Below, in pieces: positions 1-8,119 of a stretch of 23,720 nucleotides of DNA. Both the position numbers and the translations under genes were made by a program. The DNA is taken from positions 8,064 to 31,783 of the forward strand of contig BRYA01000045.1 of the NCBI GenBank assembly GCA_030267965.1. Direction: 5' to 3'. Below the pieces are notes generated by a model. That model did no database searches. It saw only the letters and a list, made by a program, of their open reading frames with translations, and was not told the origin of the DNA. Position 1 is the stretch's first letter, and each line of letters opens with the position of its first letter. This DNA comes from Triparma columacea (lineage: Eukaryota > Sar > Bolidophyceae > Parmales > Triparmaceae).

Positions 1-29
1 CCCCCCCCCCCCCCCCCCCCCCCCCCCCC
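1..29. repeat. Poly-C tract
   Basis: A run of 29 C residues opens the window and is followed by a short CA-repeat. Long C or G homopolymers recur through the non-coding parts of this window, so the tract fits the local style. Its exact length may be a sequencing or assembly artefact because it lies at the window edge. Confidence 0.9.
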
Positions 30-338
30 ACACACACAACCCCAACCCATTAAATAAAATAAATTGCTCCTCTCAACCTTCAATAAAACCATTTGGTTTT
101 GTTAAAAAAGATGTTTACCTCAGCCTCAGTCGAGTGCCCTGTCTGTGTACAACCACGAGAGGTTCGCTCGCCATAATCGCTTCTTCTGCATTTGTGTGAG
201 TCCCTTGTCAGCTCGAAGCTCGGGGGAGAAAACGTGGCTAACGTTTCCGTCGACGATGCCGATGGAAGCGAAATCTTCCCAATAATGACACTGTGTCTTT
301 CCTCAGCAACATTCTTTCACTGGACTACCAGCTTTTAT
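30..338. other. Intergenic stretch, possible unrecognised exon
   Basis: No gene can be supported here. An ATG at 111 opens a short plus-strand frame with a Cys-Pro-Val-Cys motif that stops after about 21 codons, and a minus-strand frame is open over roughly 200 bases. GTGAGT at about 195 could be a splice donor. The stretch may hold an exon of a gene outside the window, but nothing decides it. On the minus strand an AATAAA follows directly after the stop of the next gene and may be its polyadenylation signal. Confidence 0.4.
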
Positions 339-2706
339 TCATTCGTCCTCCGATTCGTCTTCAAAGCTTCCTTCGAAACCTCCTCCTCCCTGGTCTCCCC
401 ACTCAATGAGTCCATCCACCAGGTTCTCCATGCTCTCTGTCAATTGGTTTGTCCCATCTCCCTCACAGGCTCCGCCATCGACCCAGCCCCCCCCGTGCAC
501 CCCCCTTCCCTCCCCTGCCCCCGTCCCCCCGCTCTCAACCTCCTCCTCCCCGCTTGGAATGCTGACAAGTTCGCCGTCCTCTGTTTCTATAAACTGGACC
601 GTCAGCTGAACCGCCTCCCTGACCCTATCGATCCTCTTCCTGCTCTCCTCGATTTCTTCGTCTGAGAACCCGCCGATGTTTCGAAGGTCCTCCCACCGCT
701 TCTTTGCGTCGCTCGTCCTCTTGATCTCTCCGTTTGCCAGCTCTTGCGCCGCCGCCTTCATGCCTCTCCGAATGTACGCCATAGCGTCCTTCATGCTGTC
801 CTGAAAATTGTCCCTGGCCTCTCTTGCCATTCCCTCTGCCATCTCTACGACGTCTCCCTCCTCGTCGACGGCCTTTGCCTCCTCCCCAAGCCTCCCCGCC
901 CTCCTGAGCACTCCAAGCGCGTTCTTGATACCAGAGTTGTAAGCGAAGATCTGGGAGAAGTGCGCGTTGCAGGCATGCGACATGTCGGTCCGGCACGCTT
1001 CGATCACGTTGACGCCAAGGATGCCGCTGCACCACACACCAATTTGTTCGTCCTTCCTTGCCTCAGTTTTTGTCTTGATTATTCTGCACCCGTTCTCGAC
1101 CTTGTCGAGGGCATCGATAATTTTTTGTGTCTTTAGTTCCAATCCCTTTCCCCCCTCCCTAACCCCCTCCCAGTCCCCCTCATTCCACTCCCTCTCTGCC
1201 TTCCCCTCTCCTCCCTTCACCCTACGAGGAGCGAATGGTGCGAGTCGACAAGCGAAGGATATTAGTTATATGGTTGAGTAGTTATTTTGAGGAGGAAGAA
1301 GAACGACGAAGAGCAAAGTGATGAGCGAAGAAGGTTGTTGACAAACATATATGAAGGGTAGCTCAGCTCATCCTCGCTCCGCTCCTGTTCTTCTCATCAT
1401 CTAATATTCCCCTTCTCACCTCCCTTCCACTAGTTCCTTCCATCTTTCGCCCATCTGCCTGGGGAGCATCGATCCGAAACTCGGGAGCGCGCTCAGCTTC
1501 GGGTGGAGCGACACGGCGAGCGGGAAGGACAGGAGGGTGTGCGCGAGGGGGGTGGAGAGGAGGGACTGGTAGTACTTGGCGGCCTCGGTGCGACCGGACC
1601 GAAGGATGTCGGCGACCGCCAACTTGTCACCCTTGAAGGCCCTGCGGGTTGGGGGGGTGGGGGGGAGGGGGGGGCGACGATCGGAAGGTTGCATTAATAT
1701 TTTTAAATTTTCAACTGTGTTTGGCGACCACTTGTTTGCATCCTCTCTCTCTCTACCGTTGAAACTGTGGTTCTTATTTTCGTCCATTCTCACCTACTCA
1801 TCCCCTCATTGGTTGAATTTTTCACAATGCACTCTACACCGTATATGTCGTGGACAGTCAGTGGGATAACCCTGGCGAAGGCGTGGGTTGAGGAGGGGTC
1901 AGGGCAGATGCTGGGCTGGTGGAAGGTGTTGGGGTACGTGGATATAGATATGGAGGAGAGGAGGAGCTGGAGGATTGATTCGGGGACGTTGAGGGCGGTG
2001 GAGGAGGAGGACAGGACAATGTCGTAGGACAAATCAGGGGTGTATGAAAGAGTCACAGACTGGATGGGGGGGAAATGGAAGGATGTGATAACGCTAGGGT
2101 TTGTGTTGAGAAGATCATTGAAGGCCTAGCGTAATGGGGGGGAGGGGGGGGGGGCGGGTAAGGAGGGTGATGCGATGGTAGAGTGATATTATCTTGAGGC
2201 AAAAGTTAATGTCAGTCCAGCATCCGGCGGCGAGCGAAGCGAGCCGTGGGGGGGGATTGGGGGGGTGGTGGGGGGTCGATCTCTTTAGCCGCACTAACAT
2301 ATAACCACACACACACATATATAACCGTAACCACCGCAGCTTGCCCATATCTATCTCTGCCTCGCAACCTAATATTAACGACCACCGCGATGGAATGTAA
2401 CTCGTCCCATATATATCTTTGCCCCTCTCGATCTATTCCTGTACCCCCATCTCGTCCTCCCCCCCATCTCATCCTCCCCCCCCATCTCTTCCTCCCCCCT
2501 TCCCCCCACTCCCCCTCCACCCACCCCTTTTTTGCTCTCACCTCCTCGTCTACCGTTGTCTTGTTGTTGTTGATGTTGTTGTTGCTGCAGCTGTTGTTGT
2601 TTAGCTTACAAGGTGTAAGGTCAAAGTACATTCCAACATCCTCTTGCGTAAGAGGTTTATGGATTGAGGTTAATAGGGAGTAATATGATGATGGGAACGA
2701 TGTCAT
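339..2706 (-). CDS. Four-exon hypothetical protein, about 533 aa
   Basis: I do not recognise this gene. The model joins 2706-2542, 2125-1794, 1641-1420 and 1221-339 on the minus strand. Every junction is GTGAGA...AG and the phases agree (0, 2, 2), giving 534 codons including the stop. The start is the ATG at 2706. The first exon encodes an Asn-rich patch at about residues 36-48. Exons 2-3 encode a Ser/Pro-rich middle without membrane segments or a signal peptide. Exon 4 is charged and looks helical, with Lys/Arg/Glu-rich segments and several Cys, and ends in a Gly-rich then acidic tail (Glu-Asp-Glu-Ser-Glu-Asp-Glu). The start of exon 4 is the least certain part, because about 30 Gly/Glu-rich codons there could instead be intron with a later acceptor. 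C-runs sit before the acceptors of introns 1 and 2. No function is proposed. Confidence 0.6.
2126..2541 (-). other. Intron 1 of the four-exon gene, G-rich then C-rich
   Basis: This 416-base intron begins GTGAGAGC, passes through a G-rich stretch, and ends in long C-runs before the acceptor TAG at 2126-2128. It carries the palindromic core GCGAGCGAAGCGAGC at about 2230. Open frames on both strands are low-complexity and are not counted as genes. Confidence 0.6.
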
Positions 2707-3026
2707 TGTATATATATTGTATATATTGAGTGGCTACGAGGCGATGAATCCTGCTTTGAGGAGGTTATTCAACTTCTTTATGCTTCAGAATTTCTCGATT
2801 CTTCCCTTCACAATCTCTTTCACCTCAACTAGCTAATACGCTACTAATGAGCGAATGAAATAGCCTTCTGTTGCAGTAAAAGAGCCTGGTGCTTGTTAAC
2901 CGAAGCGCTGTGTGACTATATAAGGCTTGGTTTGGGAAATCTGCAAAAGGCCTCTCCAAAAAAGTTTAACAAAATCCGAACAAAAAGAACCTGAATGGAT
3001 TTGATTTTTGACTTCCCAACACATCC
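2707..3026. other. Intergenic, possible promoter of the four-exon gene
   Basis: No coding signal is seen. CTATATAAGG at 2916-2925 is TATA-like on either strand and lies about 210 bases upstream of the minus-strand start at 2706. A second AT-rich stretch (TATATATTGTATATA) sits at 2710-2725, directly upstream of that start. Either could position transcription, but neither is proven. Confidence 0.3.
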
Positions 3027-3677
3027 CTATTCCTCGTCCTCCTCCCCGCCCTTTTTAGCTCTCTTCCCTTCCCTCTCGTCCTCGCTCCCAGACTTCGACT
3101 TTTTTGAATCCCCTGACTCCGACTCAGACTCGGACCTTGATCTCTTATTCCTCTTCTTGCTCTTCTTGTCCTTCTTGCTCTTCTTGTCCTTCTTGCTCTT
3201 TTTGCTCTTCTTTTTCTTGTCCTTCTTGCTCTTCTTCTTCTTCTTCTTCTTCCTCCCGCTGCTGCTGCTATCGCTATCGTCGTCGCTCTCACTCTCAGCC
3301 CCTGCCCCCCCCCCCACTTCCTCAATCCCCAAATTAACAGTCTCCACGATCTCCTGGACGTCATCGTCGTCGTCGCTGTCACTGTATACCATCGTGTTGT
3401 TCTGCGCCACTCCGGCCTCCTCGTTCGCCGAGCGTTTCTTGCCAGGCTTCAACCCCCAGAACATGTTCCTCTGGAAGGCCTCGCTCCTCTGCTCTCCCCC
3501 AGACTGGTTGACGTTCTGCATCCTAACGAGCTCCATCAAACCCCTGCTTTGCTCCTTTTCCAGCTCCGTAGCCCCAATGAGAGTCTTCCTAGACCTCCCT
3601 CCGCCCATCAAGCTCGCTCCCATTTCCATTTTGTTGTTGTGGGGCATTTTTGTGCGGCTTCCGCTACCAGTAGGCAT
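3027..3677 (-). CDS. Lys/Ser/Asp-rich, probably nuclear protein
   Basis: A single-exon frame of 216 residues starting at the ATG at 3677. The first half is moderately complex, with charged residues and the segment NMFWGLKPGKKR, and could be a short conserved motif. The second half is low complexity: an Asp-rich patch (SDSDDDDD), a Ser/Asp patch, then about 35 residues of Lys-Lys-Ser-Lys-Lys-Asp repeats, an Arg-Ser-Glu-Ser block, and an acidic end. Such basic and acidic alternation is typical of nuclear or nucleolar proteins, and the Lys blocks would serve as nuclear localisation signals. That is inference from composition, and no named family is recognised. The gene is divergent from the 7TM gene at 4172, and the two share a 494-base upstream region. 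Confidence 0.6.
   Translation of the reverse strand: MPTGSGSRTKMPHNNKMEMGASLMGGGRSRKTLIGATELEKEQSRGLMELVRMQNVNQSGGEQRSEAFQRNMFWGLKPGKKRSANEEAGVAQNNTMVYSDSDDDDDVQEIVETVNLGIEEVGGGAGAESESDDDSDSSSSGRKKKKKKKSKKDKKKKSKKSKKDKKSKKDKKSKKRNKRSRSESESESGDSKKSKSGSEDEREGKRAKKGGEEDEE
3151..3252. repeat. In-frame CTTCTT-type tandem repeat
   Basis: Imperfect 18-base units alternating CTTCTTGCT and CTTCTTGTC encode the KKSKKDKKSKKD repeats of the minus-strand protein. The array ends in a pure CTT run. Such an array is prone to length change by slippage. Confidence 0.75.
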
Positions 3678-4171
3678 ATTTGATGTTGTTTTTTATCTTT
3701 AATCTGTGTAGTAAGTTTACGTCCTGCAGTAAATTGAAGTGAATAACGTGTAAGACTTCCTTAAAACACAATATACCACACCAACGCCAGATGACCAACG
3801 CTCCAAAGTTAATTATATCTCCGGCAAGGACGTCGATATGCCTCCCCTCCCATATTTCATTAGATCTTGTCCACAGAACGGTTCCTCGCCGTCCCTCACC
3901 TCTTTCTGCTAGTTTTTTTAATTCTTGTGCTTCAATTTCTTCTCTCCCTTCTCTCTTTTGTCCGGATTCTTCGAAATTCTCCCTTTTGAGTTACAAATTC
4001 GATTTCCTCCTCCCTCTCCCCCCCCCGCTCGCGCCTGTCGCTCTCCCGTGCCTTTTTGTAGTTCCCGTCTCCTCTCCTCCCCCCCCCTCGCCCCATCCCC
4101 CAAGCTCCACATCCTTTCTCTCCCCCCCCACCCCACCCCACCCCAGCCCTTCCCCACCTACTCAAGCAGCT
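3678..4171. other. Shared upstream region of two divergent genes
   Basis: This separates the minus-strand Lys-rich gene from the plus-strand 7TM gene. From about 3900 the plus strand is strongly pyrimidine-rich, with several C-runs, and ends CAAGCAG just before the ATG at 4172. That could be a 5' UTR or a leader intron with its acceptor next to the start. A plus-strand frame stays open from 3791 into the gene, but its translation is Pro/Ser-rich filler. Confidence 0.5.
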
Positions 4172-6266
4172 ATGTTCTACCCCCTCTTCGCCTTTGTCCT
4201 CCTCCTGCTGCTCTCCACCCCTTCGTTTGCCTACACGGTATCTGGGAGTGTCGATAGCCTGGAGCCTTGGAAATTTATTGATCGTTTCTGCTTCATTCCC
4301 CATGAGATGGAGCTGGATGTCGGACAGGGGGCCGACATCGACGAAGCCAGGCTGTATGGACTGTTCCAGTGGTCCATGTCCTTCCCGGAGGACATGGATC
4401 TTTATATACAAGTGTTTTACCAGAAGCATGGCCTGGACACTTGGGACGATGCCGGCTGGGGTTCAGTGTACAACCCTGAACGAGAGAAAAATGATGTCGA
4501 CTTTGTCAAGGTGGGAGGTGGTGGGGGGGGGGGGGGGGTCCGACGACGTCCGACGACGTTAGCCTCATTTGTGGCAACATTTCTAACCCTCCCTCCTCCC
4601 TCCCGCCCCTCGTAGACCTGCTCGGAGCGATCCTATTACTCGGCCAAGAACTTCCAGCTCAAGACCCAGTATAACACGCAAAAGATTGTGACACGCTCCG
4701 AGAAGAATATGGTAACGTCAGGTTTTGCGTATTTCAAGACAGCCCACCCCAAGTTCTTTTTCGTGGCCATAAGCAACTGCAACCCAGCGTGCTCTTGCAA
4801 TGAGGAAATGTGGGCTTCAGAGGGCAACACGGACGACTGCGTGCCTGCCTCTACGGCTTCCTTCTGCGACGGTCCACTGGTTTTTGACTACACCTTTGAG
4901 TTCACCAACGGCATGACCTCCACGACCAAGCACTTTGGATATGACGAGATTGGCTTGTTGCAAATATCGTTGGTCTTCTCTGCCTTCTACTTGTTCCTTA
5001 TATTCCTCATCAACAAGATGGTGAGGGGACCACTAATCGCGAGCAACAAGTACCACGTGACGGTGAAGATAATGGTGTACAGCTCGTGGATGGTCGCTGT
5101 GGGGGTCGCGTGCAACACCTACCATTACATTCGTTACAGCAAGGACGGAGTCGGAGACCCTGAGGTACAGACCCTCGGAAAGTTCTTCTATTCCCTCGGT
5201 GAAATCCTCCTCGTTCTCCATCTCATCCTAATAGCGAAAGGCTGGACGATCGTCCGCCGCAAGATATCCGCCAACGGTCGCATGAAAGTAGCCCTTTATA
5301 CCACCCTCTTCGCGTTCTTGCACGTCACCACCCGGTACTATGCTAGGCAGTATATGGACAGGGGCTCAATAATCTACGAGTTTGAAACCCCGCCAGGCTT
5401 GCTCCTCCGGTTGGGCAGAATCTTCGCAGCGCTTTGGTTCATCTACTCGATCCGCACAACAATGAACCAGTTCCCTCGGCAGAAGCGAAGATTCTACAGA
5501 AACTTTAGGTGAGAGAAAGTGTTTTGTCGTCTACTTCACCCTGACCAAACTAACGCAACCCTTTCGCTCGTCGCTTGGCAGCTCCGTATTTGGGCTCTGG
5601 TTCTTTTGGCTGGTCATACTCACCTATCTACCAGACGGAATTCCTGATTACATGCGCTTCAAATTTGCGATGGCTTTTGAGCTCTGCATGCTCTTCACTG
5701 CGCAATTTGGCCTCGTGGTAATGTATAGTCCCTCCATATCGAAGGCTTTCCCCTTCCATTCCAACGCCACCCATGAGGTGATGACAGGGAAGTTCAGCAG
5801 GGATGCCTTCCAGAGAGAAATTGAAGACTCAAACAGGAGAAGAACAAAACGGAAGAAAAGGAGTTACACCTTGTCAGACGACAGCGCGCAGCGCCCTGGG
5901 GGGACCCCGGGGGCCTCGTCGTCAAAGATGGCGTCAGGGATGACCAACTCGGCTTCTTCAGCTTCTGCTGCTTCAGGCGAGAACGGGGGGGGGGGCATGG
6001 AGTCAATGTCGCCCTCTCCGACTCCTGCCTCCCCCCTTAGCGCGCTGTTCGCAGGGAGAGAAATTCCGGTGCAGATGCAATATGCCTTCTCTTCCGTTGC
6101 TGAGGCCTCTGCTGCAGTCCGCGTTGCCGGAGACGATGTTTCTGAAGTGCTCCACAACTTAGCATCCAACCTAGAAACCCTTGACGACGCCATGGACGAT
6201 TGGGACGAGGACATAGGAGACGAAGAGGGTGAGGCTTACAACGACTATGAAACAAATAGGGAATAA
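4172..6266 (+). CDS. GPR180/TMEM145-like seven-transmembrane protein
   Basis: A membrane protein of the family with the intimal-thickness-receptor (rhodopsin-like GPCR) transmembrane domain. Exons are 4172-4510, 4616-5508 and 5582-6266 (phases 0 and 2), giving 638 residues. The ATG at 4172 was chosen because it opens a clear signal peptide (hydrophobic to about residue 20, ending PSFAYT). Residues 21 to about 225 form a lumenal domain, with a Cys cluster (NCNPACSC) near residue 170. Seven helices follow from about 227 to 460. The stretch ILIAKGWTIVRRKISANGRM and the later YEFETPPG and RRFYRNF motifs are hallmarks of this family. The tail from about 470 is disordered, basic (RRRTKRKKRS), then Ser-rich, then acidic. 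In animals these proteins act in the secretory pathway or signalling, and the ligand here is unknown. The stop overlaps an AATAAA-like signal. Confidence 0.9.
4511..4615 (+). other. Intron with 15-base G run
   Basis: The first intron of the 7TM gene starts GTGGGAGG, has a run of 15 G at 4523-4537 and a short direct repeat GTCCGACGAC, and ends with a C/T tract and CGTAG. The G run near the donor and the C-rich end near the acceptor are complementary. Confidence 0.8.
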
Positions 6267-6395
6267 AAAGAGAGAAGCATTGCATTTCCTGCTAATAACA
6301 CGTTTTTTTCTATTGTATGGTAATGTTTACAATAGTAAGTATATGTACAATGCGTGTGTGCGTGCGTGTATGCCTTCACACGCGCCTTCTCCAAA
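6267..6395. other. Convergent 3' ends with TG-repeat
   Basis: Only 129 bases separate the stop codons of two convergent genes. The gap contains an AATAAA-like element at its left edge and a TGTGTGCGTGCGTG stretch near 6354. The two transcripts' 3' UTRs probably overlap. Confidence 0.6.
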
Positions 6396-7919
6396 TCAAT
6401 CCAACCTCCACTTCTCAGTTCCGTATCCGACGAATTTACCCTCGCTTCTCTTGAAACCGGCGCCATCGAACTTGGCGAATTCCACCGATTCGAGGGCCCG
6501 AATGTCCTCGGGGTCAAGCCTCCAAGTTCCCCCAGCCTGCATGTTGCTCTCAAACTGCTTCACGGTGGAGCAGCCGACGATCGGGATGACATTCTTGGTG
6601 ACACAATAGTTAATGGCAACCTGGGAGACAGTCTTTCCGTGTTTGACCGCGACCTTGACCATTTCAGCCACAAGGGAGTGCACGCCGGAGGTTGCAGCGT
6701 ACTTGAGGAGGTCCCGCTTCTCGAGGAAAGAGCGTCCTTTGCCCTTCGAGGAGGGGAGGGCGAGGTCGAGAGCACCCTGAGAGTAACCGTGGGTATCGGA
6801 GAGGCCGTACCTATCGCGGTTCATCAACAGCTCATCTCTGGAGTATGCACCCGTTAAAAGCCCCATTCCAAGCCCAAAGTACCCAAACGTTACGACCCCC
6901 ATCTCCTCGCAGGCCTTCCTGCAGACCTCACTCTTGGAATTGTAGAGGAGGGAATAGTGGATCTGATTCGACACAAGGGGAACGCCATGTGCGGCAAGAT
7001 GACTCTGGCAACGTGTGGCAAGAGTTGCCCCATAATTGCTTACTCCGACGTTCGATACTATCCCTCGCTTGACGCACTCCACCAACCCATCCCAGTAAAC
7101 AGGGTCAAGGGGAGTTTGGTTGGGGTCCTTGGAGAATATGTCTGGCATGTGGATGGAGTACAGGTCGATCTTATCAACTCCCATCCTCTCCCTACTCCTT
7201 AGGGCCGCCTCGACAACATCCTTCTTGCTCTACGTTCGATAGTGCCAGCAGTTGCGAAGGGCGAAAGTGTATTGTGTTAGGGCTGTGTAATGCGTCGCTG
7301 TTATCGTCCTTGTCACACTTCTTGTTGTTGTTTTTGTTGTTGTTTGTTCCTCAGTATGGTCGTTTGGCAGCCGTTTTCTGCTTGCTGGCGTTTAATCATT
7401 GCGCGTGTCTCCGAAATGCACGTCGCATATCATATACAAAAACTGTTATGGGTTATCTCTTCATCGGAACGTCCACAACAAAACAAGACCTCTCCATCTC
7501 CTTTCTCTGTTCTCTCTTACCTTTCTCCATGGGGTGGGCGTGAATTTTGTTCCCACAATGGCACCATTCGATCCCTCTGTCCTCTCTGCAAACCTTTCCT
7601 CAGTCGTACCCCAACCCATCCCCAACACCACCAGCGGCGACGTGGAGTACCTCTCTGCAGTGTCAAAAAATGCTGGTGTCGGATGCTTGGAGGAAAATTC
7701 CTCAACAGAGCTGGTGTCAGCGCCCCAGTTGATCGTTCCAGTCGCGACGTTTGGTATCACTAGAGAACCAACGTTTGAGCTGGATGGTGCTATTAATTGG
7801 CTAGGTGAAGCAGGAGTGGTGGGAATCACCAAGGGCCCTCGAGTCGGGACAAGAAGGTCAGTTGTGTATGCTAAGGAGACTGAAAGTGTGCCAGCGATGG
7901 ACAAGATGCAAAACTTCAT
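6396..7919 (-). CDS. Aldo-keto reductase, two exons
   Basis: An NAD(P)H-dependent oxidoreductase of the aldo-keto reductase superfamily, about 410 aa, with the substrate not predictable. Exons are 7919-7521 and 7229-6396 on the minus strand, joined in phase 0 (AAAG/GTAAGA ... CGTAG/AGCAAG). The catalytic tetrad is visible: Asp86 and Tyr91 in FFDTAERY, Lys125 in IVGTKF, and His160 in DLYSIHMP. The strand-associated motif IVSNVGVSNYG and the C-terminal VIPIVGCSTVKQFESN match the cofactor-binding part of the family. The pattern resembles the plant plastid-type AKRs. The N-terminus (MKFCILSIAG, then hydrophobic to about residue 18) looks like a signal peptide, followed by a Pro/Thr/Ser-rich spacer to about residue 50. 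This suggests secretory or plastid targeting. The residue after the presumed cleavage site is Tyr, not the Phe usual for diatom plastid import. The ATG at 7919 is the only good start. Confidence 0.88.
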
Positions 7920-8119
7920 AGCTGCTAGTATCTGTAGTAAATTAGAATGCGGATCTGTCGAATTTTGGGGGACTTTGATCAATTTATTGAATTGCTTCTG
8001 CTCCTGACTCCTGGGTCTGACACTTCATCTCTTTTTTACGTGGCATTTTGAAGAAATGACCAAAAGGGATGATTTTGCCAAAAATATTTTTTTGCACTTA
8101 AAAACGTTACCCCGTCGTT

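Noticed and set aside
192..665. Plus-strand ORF over the 3' end of the first gene
   Set aside because: Its second half is Pro/Leu/Ser-rich, the antisense shadow of the minus-strand coding sequence.
1416..1793. Separate minus-strand gene ending with a stop near 1416
   Set aside because: The apparent stop lies just inside a GTGAGA donor, and the downstream frame joins in phase, so it is an exon of the longer gene.
2280..2335. CA/TA dinucleotide run as a microsatellite of note
   Set aside because: It is short and imperfect, and lies inside an intron.
2246..2683. Plus-strand ORF rich in Pro, Leu and Val
   Set aside because: It is the complement of a G/C-tract intron and an Asn-repeat exon; the composition is explained by low complexity.
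3791..4171. N-terminal extension of the 7TM protein in the same open frame
   Set aside because: The translation is Pro/Ser-rich, and the ATG at 4172 opens a proper signal peptide.
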